Below, piece by piece: positions 44,289 through 60,912 of a stretch of DNA of 64,000 nucleotides. The position numbers and the translations under genes were made by a program. The notes below the pieces were generated by a model, which worked only from the letters and a program-made list of their open reading frames with translations, was not told the DNA's origin and ran no database searches. The stretch lies in NCBI GenBank assembly GCA_963070105.1, contig OY718804.1, forward strand, positions 7,029,317 to 7,093,316, in the 5' to 3' direction. The DNA is from Litomosoides sigmodontis. Its lineage: Eukaryota; Nematoda; Chromadorea; Rhabditida; Onchocercidae. Within the stretch, counting starts at the first letter, position 1; each line of letters starts with the position of its first letter.

Positions 44289-46296
44289 TATGCGCAACTG
44301 AGCTGAGCTGAGAACGATCAAAGCCAAAAAAATTAACTCTTTTAAATTTTTGCTCAATCGGCTCACAGCATAACTGAACTGTGCTACCCGTTGAGGTAAC
44401 ACAAAAATCGTGAAAAGTTCGCCTCACGTGGAAAACGAAATTGAACTTAAATTTTGCAGAGCAATTTTGTCGGACAATTTCACTGCTTAAATTCTTCTGA
44501 AGTCAAATGAATTCAGAAGAAACTTTCCGGTAAATTGAATTCTTCGCATATATCAATTCTACTTACTACCAACAGCGGTGGAAATTCTCGATAATACGTG
44601 GCAGTTTCTCGAAAAAAGAGAAAGTTGGCAAGATATTAAAGAATTCACCAAAAAGGAAGTATCTAATTTCGCTTTCCTTCCTAAGACTTCACTAAATTTC
44701 AATTTATTGAAGCATTTTTACAACGGAGAATTGTTCGCCCTTGAATGTGCTGATAAAACCCGTTGACCTTCAATTTTCGACAATTTCCCGATCGCAAGAA
44801 AGAATAATCTGTTAAACTTTCTGGGAAAATAAGAGGAAATCTTTCATTAGATCCGTCATATTCTATTAACCAATTAATTTTAATTACTAATTTGTCCCAA
44901 CGCAGTAAAACTGCAAACAATTCAACTTAATAAAAGCGATTAATTATTTTCACCTGAATTTTGCAGTTGTTTAATTTAGAAAATTTCCAGTACTAGGAAA
45001 TGCGTTACGACATGTCACACTCAGACAACAGAGCATATCACAATTTTCATTTTTATGATGAAATATTCAGCAATATCAGACAGTCCGGTCATCTCGCGGC
45101 ACTTCGTATAAAATCAGTTCAACTGAATGTGCTTGTAAATTGCAGCTGGCAGTACAATAAAGTACTGTTAGGCATGGGAAACGATGGAAGCATCGTACGC
45201 TAAAAGATAATGCAGGAAGCTTTTTATTTCGTAGAAAATCATCACTCCAAATTCCGGCTTATTTATGAAGAGATGTTGCAAACTGTAGAATATACCAAAA
45301 CCAGTTTTCGAAAACTTTACATGCATGACGAGATAATTAAATAGGTATGGAAATGGTAAAAAATATTGCTGCTAAGGAGAAGCTAATCATTTCTTTTTTG
45401 ACAACTGAATAGAATGATGCTCTTACACACCACCTCAACCTCTTGCACGATGTTAATTCAAAAAAAATCTCGATGTCAGATTAAGAAAATTAATTCATTT
45501 TAATCGTGGAGTTTCCCTCCGAAAACCTGATCAATCATATTAGCAGTAATGATTCAAAATCCGGGATAGTAGATACCTCATCAGCAGGCCCTAACTTCGA
45601 TGCTTTACAGGTCATTTACGTGTCCGTCAAGGGGAAAGTACAGCTTGGGCTGTGCATATATAAAGACCGCTCAAGAATATTTGTCAATCTTTTCTGACAT
45701 GGAAAATAAGGCACAAGTCGAACTAGAAACCCATCTGCGAATAACAGAATACATAAAAGCTAGCGAAAAAGAATTCTTCCGTAAAACACATATTGAAAAA
45801 ATATATTTTATTGTGTTAGAGATCACCATTGTTTATTTCAATCAGAAGACAAACTTTACAAATCTATGGTAATTTGGAAATGAGTGAACCAATGCAGTGC
45901 TGAAAACAACAACGCACATTCTAAGAAGCAAAATTTGACGCTCACGATATTTGCCGCATTCGCAGCATAAAGATATTATACACATTTTCAAAAATTCCAA
46001 ATACGTTTAACAGTTAAATGATAGTATCGTCACAATGAAAATATCGGAGATTCAACTACAATGGCAAAGAAACAGCTCTTCCATTTTTTCGCTCGAGGTA
46101 CCGTTGCCGAAGTTTTTCAATTTTTTCCGACTCATTTCGATGAGCTAATATCATTTTGATTATTTGCAATCTGCAAAACAGCAATATTTATTTAAAATAA
46201 CGTAATCATGCTTCAAAATTTTACAGAGAAACTAAGTAGTTAAAGACATTTTAGCTTAATTAGACAAGCCCTTAATTTCAAGAATTGAATTATCCT
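44289..46296. other. 2 kb interval upstream of collagen D, no gene seen
   Basis: Should contain the collagen D promoter and the ccdc-55 3' UTR. Plus-strand frames at 45506-45697 and 45600-45872 overlap in different frames and have no recognisable domain. Confidence 0.5.
44298..44312 (-). promoter_or_regulatory. triplicated CTCAG acceptor before collagen D
   Basis: Read on the minus strand, CTCAG is repeated three times in tandem and ends 9 bases before the start codon. Each copy ends in AG after pyrimidine-rich sequence, so it may offer alternative trans-splice or UTR acceptors. Confidence 0.45.
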
Positions 46297-49114
<2,818 letters not shown>

Positions 49115-50198
49115 CTGAGATGCACAATTTATTCAGTGTTTTGTTCGCAATACAGGAAAGATGCCGTCTAATCGTCTAACCGATCTATTTCCAACCTCGT
49201 TCTGAAAAGAATAATCCCACATCACATTTCAGTTCTACTTGAAGGTTGAAACAAGCTATACTGCTCTCAAAAAAAACTGTGCTTTTCTATTATTTAGTTA
49301 GTCTACACAGTCTTCAGTAGCTTATTAAGCCAAAGCTGAAAATTGCACCCTTTAGAAGTATACAGTTTTTCAACCGAATTTTGAATATAATCTCTAGTTA
49401 GGAAAAATAACATCATAAAGACATTTTATAGGAATATTAAACATGAATAAAACCAACAAAATTCACAAAGCACTCAAGCTAAATTCACTGCTAAAAGAGA
49501 TATCACAATATGTGCACCAATTATAAGTTACAAGTAGCAATACAGAACATAATAAACAACGTCAGCATTATGGACAAGAAATCCATTCTTCCGTCTATAG
49601 TTAAATTGAAAGGCAAATTCTAGTTTTGTCACTGACTTCTCAGTGTTCCAATGCACCAAACTTTTTCAGACTTGAGAACAGTTATTAAAGAGCAGATGCC
49701 AGCAAATAAATTAGAAAATAGAAAAGACCACGGATAAACAACAATTTACAAACCAAACATTGCTTTAACCAAGTACATCGTATAAACAGAAAAAAACTTT
49801 CGATATCAAACAGAATAAGTGGTTTACAGTTAAAATATATGAAGACGTCGAAATCAAAATAGAATGATTCAAAAGCATATCCACTGATGAACTGCAGTAC
49901 AGTCGACAGTGCAATACAATTAGTTTGAAGCATGAATGGTCCCCTTAAACTAATATGAATTTAAACTCTTGCTGCTTGCTTTTTCAGATCACTGTAAAAA
50001 TACCCGTTAATAACAAGCAAAAACAAATAACAAAATGTATTAACCACTTTCAACAGACTTCCACTTAATCATACAATACAACAAAGACGAATATTTTCAT
50101 TAGAAATTATTAAATCCTATTTGAGCAGATTTTAGAAGAAAAGTGCCACTTATTGAAACAACGGTTTTGCAAAACCGTTAGAACAAAGTAAGTGTTAA
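49115..50198. other. interval between rnf-121 stop and ccdc-55 start
   Basis: 1.1 kb of AT-rich sequence between two minus-strand genes. It should hold the rnf-121 3' UTR and the ccdc-55 promoter or leader acceptor. The minus frame at 49685-49933 is Phe/Leu-rich and unsupported. Confidence 0.5.
50160..50179. repeat. 20-bp perfect palindrome after rnf-121
   Basis: AACGGTTTTGCAAAACCGTT is its own reverse complement. It starts 19 bases beyond the rnf-121 stop codon in the direction of transcription. Confidence 0.95.
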
Positions 50199-52064
<1,866 letters not shown>

Positions 52065-53099
52065 CTGGCCTTACATTGGCTTATTTTCCTGGAAAGTGAT
52101 CAATTACTAATTTAATATGCATGATGAAGCCGGACCTCCGGCATTACAAAATGATATACTAATACGCCCCATGAATGAGAACTATAATGCATTTTTTGAC
52201 ACAGACATTACCTCCCCATTCCCATTCAGTATATAATATTATATTAATGTTGTTATTCAAACGTTACCTTAGCATGACTAAAAATAACACAGTAGTATAT
52301 TACAGAAATGGACAAAACAAAAGAAAAAAAATGAAATTGAGGAGGCAAGGCCTACGGGGATTTCATTCTGCAATCGAACAGCTCCTTGAAATTGTTGTGT
52401 ATGGTGTCGTTGCATCCTTGCGCTCGAGCACTTCGCCGCTATGCAATCGAACTAAAATGGACATACCTACTGCTTAGAAAAGAAGAAATGTGTCCACAGA
52501 TTGTATTTATTATACACATTTCTTAGCATTTAACAGTTGCCACAGTACGCATAAAGCAGCAAAGTGCTAAAGCTGACGGTGTCAATAATTAAAACACAAG
52601 CATTACTTTTAACATTTTGACGTTAGCGTGAAGTATGCGGCGAATATAATTCACCACCAATTATGGTTAATCAAAATCCTACATAATTGTGTAGTTACCT
52701 GCACAGCTTTGTCCTTGTAAGTGCCCCTCACCTTCGCCTCGTCAGATAAGCATTTGACGTGACATTCAGCTGCCAATATGCGAAAAAAATAGGTTCTCGA
52801 AATTTGCAAAAAAAACGGTTTGTAACGCAGAGATATGAGGACATCAGGTAATAGAATAGGACGAAGGAGGTGTACGTCATCGTGACGTGGCTCGTTTCTG
52901 ACATTCATTATTGTGTTGGGTGGTGTGGAGGTGATGTTCCTTCACCTTACTTTGTATCTGTGCGGTCAGTGAGCAATCCGATATATCAATCTCTAATCTT
53001 AATCAGAATAAAATTCCAGGTTTTCGACTTTTATACAATCAGTGATAGCATCACTACCGCACTCTATTCGCTCGACAATTTTCTCGACAACAGTAAATA
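52065..53099. other. divergent rnf-121 / rnf-5 intergenic region
   Basis: 1.0 kb between two genes read outward. It likely carries both promoters. Open frames on each strand (52175-52477 plus, 52651-52908 minus) are not recognisable. Confidence 0.5.
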
Positions 53100-54458
53100 A
53101 TGGTGGGTGTCACTGAGACGGAAAATGCTGGAACTCATTCCTCCTCTTCGAAGGAAGATGGCAAGAAGGACGACGATAGGGCAAGGTACGCTTCCAGTCT
53201 ATTCCTTTATCAACTGAAATATTCACTATTTACATATTTCAAGAATACATAGTTCCTTCATGTATTTTTTGTTGCCTTCAAAAGATTGTTGAAGTAGAGA
53301 GAGAGAGAGAGATTCCTTTGCGTACTTTGCCCTATCTATAAGGTATTTCTATGGCCGGATAGAAATATGACACTTGTTCTAGTCTACATTCACTCACTCT
53401 ATATTCAGCTGTGAATTCCATTTCCGGAATGATTTAGTTTCATCTCCTGCCCATCAACTTGTCTTTAAGGCATGTGGAGTAATTCTTAGAAATCTCTTCG
53501 TGAATTTTTTGAAGGGATCCAATGACCAAAAAGCAACTTACAGATTCGACTGCAACATATGTTTGGATGTGGCAAGAGATGCTGTAGTCTCTATGTGTGG
53601 TCATTTGTTTTGTTGGCCATGTCTTCATCAGTGGCTTGATACACGCCCTAATAGACAACTTTGTCCCGTATGTAAATCTGCCATTAGCAGAGATAAGGTT
53701 AGTTATTTTTAATATTACACTGCGATAAGATACAGCGTGGTATCTAGCATTGGGTTAGTTTACAGATTTATCAAAAATGATCAATTGAAATATTTGAGTT
53801 ATTTCAAACAGGTGATACCACTGTATGGAAGAGGTGGTAATGACACAGACCCACGAGATAAAGTCCCACCGCGTCCAAGAGGACAACGAACGGAAATGCC
53901 CCAGGCAAGTTCTCAATATTTCCAATTGTAACAGCTGTGTGAAAAGGATACATGCATAGTATTTAAACTTATTCTCAAAATACTACCATATGTGTCGTGT
54001 GCTCAGTTTTTTACTGTTTGAACTTGATCTTATTGTCAGTGCATCCTGAAAGCACAACCTGTGGAGCAGCCTCTCATACTGAGAAGGTCTAGAAACAGGA
54101 ACAAGCAACATTTTTCTTCTTTTAGAGCTCTTTTCAAGGATTCCCAGGCTTCCAGTGGGGTGGCGAAAATGGTGGTGGAGGTGTGCAGTTTTCAATGGGT
54201 ATCGGAGTGTTCCCTATTTCATTTTTCGCATCATTTTTCAATACTGGCTTTGGAGAACGACGTCCAGAAGCGCGTTAGTTTTTTGCTACACTCATTTATT
54301 TCTGTAATTCGGTTTTCTTATTTTGAATTTTGCGATAATTAAATATAGGATTATTTTCAGCGGCGCCAGGCACAAGACAAGCGGAAGAGGAGCAATTTCT
54401 ATCGAACCTTTTTATATACCTTGGCATATTTTTTGTCGTCTGGCTTCTAGTGCTATAA
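53100..54458 (+). CDS. rnf-5: RING-type E3 ubiquitin ligase RNF5/RNF185 family
   Basis: Tail-anchored ER-membrane E3 ligase acting in ER-associated degradation and protein turnover. Exons 53100-53185, 53490-53697, 53812-53904, 54126-54273, 54361-54458; 210 residues against 180-192 in human RNF5/RNF185, the excess lying in the Ser/Asp/Lys-rich N-terminus. C3HC4 RING from residue 50 ([36 protein letters not shown]), followed by the invariant [16 protein letters not shown], a Gly-rich stretch, and two hydrophobic segments ([13 protein letters not shown] and the C-terminal [17 protein letters not shown]). Exon 2 starts at 53490 rather than at the closer AG at 53515 because only the former keeps phase. 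The intron 53905-54125 is best explained by a GC donor. A (GA)n tract lies in intron 1 (53296-53312). Confidence 0.94.
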
Positions 54459-55402
54459 ATATGATTTCTGAACAGTAAGTCGCCCAGGGGTGCTGAAATC
54501 TTTGAATTTAGACATTTGCCACTCATCTTTTTATTTTATTTCCTTCTATGTGCATTTTAAGCACGCATATGTTTACTTATTCCTTACATATGAAAAGATT
54601 CTAACGTCATGCTCCTAGCCCCACTGTAACGATGCAAATTATACGTAGAATTTCTGGACAATGTAAGCATCGGAGAATCTATTTTCACCGAAAAGAATGT
54701 AGTCTGTGTTAGACATTGCTTTGCGGATTTAAGCCAGCTTTAAGATGCATTTTGCAATTACTTGTACAAAGTTATGGGAATCACAATTTCTTTTAACTGT
54801 GCTGGTTACCAGTCTCAAAATGTTTACAAATTATGTTTTTATTACCTTTCATCAATTTATACTGAGATACAAAGGATGCGAACTGATTGTAAACGGATCT
54901 GAAAACTGTTTTAATCTGTTTCATTGCACTGGTCATACATATCGTTCGTAGTAGAATTGAGTTTTTAATAGTGGCTTGCCCGCTGAACGTTTATTTGTTC
55001 TTTATTGTGAATACAAAACAAATGTTTATATTTGCTCTTGAATCCAGAAAGAAAAAATGACTTAACAACCTGTGGTAATACATTAGTAACTCACACTGAC
55101 ACGTTAAATGAGGCATCGTTCTTTAAGTAGAGTTATTCATTAATAAATGTGGTTGTTACAGATACTGTTAATAAAAACACGGGCTGTGATATATTCATGC
55201 ATTTGTTATGGCATTTCATTAAGAACTTCCAGCTTGAAATCCAAAAATGTTTGAGGAGAACTAAAGGTTAAAGTGCTTTCTGCCTATTTTCATGAAGGGA
55301 TGTTATACTTGGGATTCCTTCTCGATCACACAGAATTCAAATTAGCAGCACCTACGTGTGCTTTAAATTTCATAGTATATATTAAGAGCACTGTTATACT
55401 AT
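54459..55402. other. convergent 3' interval, rnf-5 and kelch gene
   Basis: 0.9 kb with no recognisable coding sequence; both 3' UTRs fall here. Confidence 0.5.
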
Positions 55403-58400
55403 TCATGCAACTTTTGGTAGAAGTGCTACACCAGCGTACGATCTTGGTTGGTTGATTGACACACTAAGATGAGTCCAGGGTTGCTGTTCCAGCGATGAGA
55501 CAGTTAAAACTTCAATTGAACTCAAATTTGATGTTCCATCGTCGCCTAAATTCATAGGAAATTGATGAGGACTGTTGAACAGCATAAGGGACAATTCCTT
55601 AACAAGAACTCCACTTTTGTTATTTCTCGCTCCACTTTCAAATGTTAGCTCGCCATCAGTATGAAAAGGCTTCCACTATGGAGGATCATCATATAATCAG
55701 AATTAAAAAGAGAACTAGCTAGCCTCCAATTGCAAATAAATTTGAATCCAACGCTACGGCACTTGCATTGCGGCGGCATACATTCATTTCTGGTAAAAGT
55801 GTCCAGGAGTCACCATTTAGGATCTGCAGATATTGACTGTTTAAAAGTTTCCCATGTTTCTCCACTAACAGTCATCTAGCTCAAGGAATGAAGTATTCGA
55901 TGTGAAACAAAATTTTTAGACTTATAAACGTTTGGTACAACTGAAAAAAGATTCACCTCTGCTGTTTCTCTAACCATTGGACCATCATGTCCTCCAACAG
56001 CGACAATGCGATCCCCAACAACTGTAATACCTGCACCAGAACGCTTGGATATTAAGGTTGGTCCAGGTCTCCATCTGTTTGCTCGTGGTTCGTAAATTTC
56101 AACTGTATCCAAACAGTTTCTAGTGTTTCCATCATAACCACCTACAGCATACACCATACCGCCAAAAGCTGTGACACCAACTGATGAGCGACGTACTGTC
56201 ATCGATGGAAGAGGCATCCATTGACCTGAATTTCATATTTTAACCTATTCTTTTTATTTGTTTCATACGGGAGTATTCATGATAAAATGATAAAAGAAAC
56301 CATTCCGAGGATCGAAAGCCTCAGCAGAACTTAATCCCGTTGAACCATCAAAACCACCAACAGCTATTATCAACTGATCGATGACTGCCACGCCTAATGT
56401 GCTACGCCTATAATACCTGTTATTTTGGAAATAAAATCCAACGCATCTAAAGGAAAACTATTTATAGATTTAGAAGGAATAAAATTCCAGAAAACGCTGC
56501 TTATCCCCGTCGCGTTAATAAGATATATTAAGTTTACCTGACGGTCCGTTACCCTCAGATATTGCTTCGTGCGGAATATGAGAGACAAGACAGAACGGCT
56601 ACAAATATTTGTTTAGAAGTTTCCTAACAGTTTGAATTGCCCGATTTTATTTGGTCACTGTATCGCAACATTTTCTAATTTTTAAGGATTCCAGCAATGT
56701 AACAATAGATGGGATTAGAGAAACTAAGGGAACAAATATATAAGCACTCAGTATGTACCAAAACCTCCTCATCAACTATGTATATAAGTACCTTGCATCC
56801 ATTGGAGGTCCAGCAAACCATCTGTCAGTGTGCACATCATAAACATCTACAGATTTCACACGTAACGATCCGTTAAATCCACCAACTGCATAAACGAAAT
56901 CTTTCAGTTCACCGACACCGCAACGACAGCGACGTTGGGGTAAAGCATTTACTAAAACATTAAAATATTATTGAAGTCAAATTCATTACATCTAGTCCGA
57001 TCAAAGTTTCTTATAGTTTCGAACTTACGCGGTATCCATCGTAAGGCATCCAAATCGAATACATCAACATTGGCAATAGCTTTAGGCGCTTGACCACCAA
57101 TAAGCATTATGAGCTAAAACGATCACTTATTATCAGCCTTGTTCGATTTGTTGCCATACCTTATTATCACGTGAGCTGAACTTTACATATAATGTATTAA
57201 TAACAACACCTTCGACAATGGAATTGGCTGCCGCGGACGGCTGCGTTCATTTTCTTCGCTGCGTTCTTCTTTTAAATGATAACGGTAAGCCTCCAGAAGA
57301 TAATCCTTGCATTCCGGACTTTGTCGAACCAAAATATCAGGATCAACCTTAACAAAGCAGATGCCAAACATTTAATAACCAAATGTAATTTAAAGTTACA
57401 AAATTTCAATACAATATTTGATACTTATTGCGTGGAATAGAAAGGATTTCATACCCGATTTCTATCGAACAAATCTGTTCGGACCAGCATTCTGAATTGA
57501 AGGGCTAGTGCCAACAAAAATACTATGAGAACAAGACACTGATATTTTTCAATGATTGTTTATGTCTTAAAAATTAATAAATAATAACTCTATCAGTCAA
57601 ATATTCACGCGGCAACAAAGGTAAGCGAACGTGTGCCAAAAGCTCTGCAAATGCATCTCTGCGATTTAGAAGATCGTGGGTTACCCATCGTACAACTGCT
57701 TCATAGACCTAAAATTTTTATTATCATAATGGGCGCAGCTTTCAATTTGATTGCCGATATAACAAATGAATCTCATAAAATTGATATGGTCTAGCTTAAT
57801 TTCTCCACCAAATGCTATTGTTACTTCAAGAAACTGCTCTCCTGTCCTTGAACATCGAAATGTGAAATCATCCCACTAGCTAATATATTTTTTTCATTTA
57901 AGCTGTTTCGCAAACCTTGTCTTCACCAGTAGTTGTTAGATGATCCGATGAGATTATTTCGATCACTTGATCTTTGTTAAGAGTCAAAAATTCACCGCAT
58001 TTCGCCACATAGCTGTAAGGCGATATATGTGAAATTTAAATAATTTCCAGGAAATTTGAGGATACCACATCACTTGCTATTTAACGCAAAAACAATGCGC
58101 GAAACTATGTGAGGAAGTGTATATCAAACTTGAAATGTTGTTGAACAAATGTGGTAGCAGCATGTGCAAGCTGTGTGCAATAATGTGCCACAGCAAAATT
58201 TGCAATACCAAGACAGTTGGATGGATCTAGTTGTTCCAGAAGAAATCTGGAACACGCATCACGTACACAGGTCATCTGAAAAAGCTTTAAAAATTTCGAA
58301 AAAAGTCACATTTGAAAATCAAACGCAGTAAAAGCAGTTTTATACATGCCTATAAAATTTTTTTATTCATCGCCGCTGAACGAAAAACGTCAATTCAAAT

Positions 58401-59502
58401 AAACAAATGCAATTCAATAAAAATACCACATGAAACAATCAACCCATTATGTTGGCGAAGTGCATAGCAAGCTATCGAAGTGGAAATTACAATCACAGGG
58501 TCAATTCATTTAAGAATAAAACAATAAACTTGTCTGGGCATAGAAAAAATTCGTATAATGAAATGATAACCTGAAGCTGCGATGCTGCTGTCAGTAGATT
58601 TTGTACATTTTGCTCATTGATTGTTAATCGACCAGAATACATGAAATCAATTAGTGCAATCAGTGATGTCCCATCGATTCCCTACGATTGAAGCAAATTC
58701 ATGGCAAAGTCAGCAGTTGAACAAATTATATAATACAAATATAACTTTATTGAAAATATTTGCATAAAGATGAGAGAGGTGTTCGTCACTAAATGATTAA
58801 TTGCAGTAAAATTAAAGAATACTTTTCTCCTGAAGCAATTTTTAAATAGATGAGTAACCTTCAAAAATATGTTTTGCTGTTTCGATTCCTTCATTTCACT
58901 TTTAAACATTGCACTAAAATATGGACATGCTGCAGCAAGTACGGCTCGATGGGCAACAACTTTAACATCTCGACTCCTATCACTTTCCGCACCATCTTCT
59001 GGTTTCAGTGATGCTGTCAAAATTACATCACAGAAACGTTCATCTCTGTAACGTAGACAGCAGAGTAAAATATCGTCGAAGAATGAACAATTATGATCGC
59101 TGATTACTGAACAAAACACTAACAATTACTCTAATGAGCCTGTCCGCTTAAAATAGAAGAGATGGATCGGAAGTTCAAAAGAAGTCGATCTCTTGGAACT
59201 TCATATATCTTTTGTTTAGGTAGATCCACACGCAAATGTGAGTGCAGTCCAACTAGACAAAACTGTATGCTACCTCTTCAAAACACTGCTATGAGTATGG
59301 ATTAAAAAAAAACAAGCATGACGAACTGTCGGAAGACGTTGAGGTTACGCAATACACTCGTGGGAAAATTATCATTATTGTAAATTTGTTCACTGTTGAT
59401 GTGTCGAGCTGAAGATTGTGGTGAAGTGCAGAAATGAGTTTCACTCTCTGATGTACCGATTACCACTTCGCTTGATTCGCTTTCTGCCCTCCAACGTTCC
59501 AT
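55403..59502 (-). CDS. BTB-BACK-kelch protein, KLHL2/KLHL3 type (CUL3 adaptor)
   Basis: Substrate adaptor for cullin-3 ubiquitin ligases. Minus-strand exons 59327-59502, 58859-59045, 58571-58681, 58130-58275, 57916-58012, 57589-57708, 57210-57347, 57029-57113, 56792-56951, 56301-56407, 55957-56225, 55724-55823, 55403-55545; 612 residues (human KLHL2/3 587-593). BTB domain (residues about 55-165: FCDVILTA, VVAHRAVLAAACPYFSAMFK), BACK domain (about 166-310), then six kelch repeats with IGGQAPKAI, VYAVGGFNGSLRVKSVDVYD, IAVGGFDGSTGLSSAEAF, VYAVGGYDGNTRNCLDTVE, IVAVGGHDGPMVRETAEV and IGGDDGTSNLSSIEVL. These blocks match KLHL2/KLHL3 better than other kelch proteins; in mammals KLHL3 targets WNK kinases. 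The last intron needs a GC donor. Otherwise all introns are GT-AG. Confidence 0.93.
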
Positions 59503-60912
59503 TGTAATTCAACTATACCGTATTATGTTTAGCACTCGACGAACGATTTCTGTAATTCCTCAAAGTATGACAAATGATAAAACCTCAACAGCAATGCACC
59601 ATTAAACGCTAAACAGTACATGGGAACTTGAAAAACAACAAATGATATCTATCATAGGCACCGTCAAAGGAATACAGAACTTGCCTTAACTGCCTCTTCC
59701 CTAAATCTACCATAAAATATATTGAAAGAAATCCGCACATCATTTTTCTCCCTTCACAAATGCGTCTGTACTTCCAGTGATTACTCTACTGCGGGTGCTT
59801 AAACTGAAACAGACACAATATTTGTTAATACGTGGGACATACCTACACGTTTCTTGTATTTATTAAAACGTGTAGACAGCAACCTAGCCACAAATCTTCA
59901 ATAAAGTAAGATTTTAGCTCGCAGCGAAAAAAGAAGCAAGAATCACCACACTGTAACATAAGTAAAACTGCTCCTCAGCATCCGAACACACGTGTCACGA
60001 CAAAACGTGACAACAAACATCAATACAGGAGAACGGCAAACAATACAAACGTTCTTCCTTGCTTACACGTAAGTTGGCTCAGACATCCAAGGAATTAAAC
60101 CCACATGGACGCATCTCGAGTGGAAACCGCGAAGTTCATGTCTCATCGATCATCGCCAACACTAACGAACCCCATGTAGCGCGGGGTTCGATGCCCTTCT
60201 TCTCCTCGACAATATACTAAACTGCCCATGCGAACTCCAAGTGGTTTCTTAATCGCTCCGCTGCAACATGTGTACGCAGACATAGAGACGGTTGTCTCTT
60301 CCTCTGCTAACGTTTATTACTCCTCCGAGTTACATTTCGGTCATCATAATCTATCACTACGCTTACACCACACGTCTACTGATCACATGTAGCATTTACT
60401 GGCTTCATATAATCGCCTTTCACGTGCCTTACGCCAAAGATCTCAATAAGCGGTGAAAAGGTGTCATTCCTCATTCCCGGGAATATTGCGATTTAAGCAG
60501 AATGGAGCAAAAGAGTCAAAGATTTTAAATTTTAATAAGTGAGATTTTAATAAGTGAAAGAGATGAAAGATTTGGTAGGATTTATCTGATGGAATTATCG
60601 GAAGAGTTTGGAAGAGAAAGAAAGAGAACAAAGCTTTCTGAATAATATTATGCTCGAAATATGCAAATTTTTTTCAAACTCTTGTCAATAATCCCATAGA
60701 AACATGTACACTGTAGTAGAATTAATGACTTCAACTAATAATAGAGTAAGAAAAAACAGGAAATGCACAATATGAAATATACACCACAATGTGCAGAAAC
60801 AGATCAAACCAGCTATCGTTTAATATTTTAATTTACAACAATCGACCTAAAATTGATAAGGTCGAATTTTAAGGAAAGTAATGATCGTGCGACAAGGCGA
60901 AATAAAATTTAT
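59503..60912. other. 1.4 kb interval, kelch gene promoter side
   Basis: Upstream of the kelch gene and downstream of the GT92 stop. Base composition at 59.9-60.5 kb is more balanced than elsewhere. A GGTTCGAT motif near 60186 resembles a tRNA T-loop but no cloverleaf forms. No coding sequence recognised. Confidence 0.45.

Noticed and set aside
60160..60215. tRNA-like T-loop GGTTCGAT near 60186
   Set aside because: No matching acceptor, D or anticodon stems in the flanking 90 bases.
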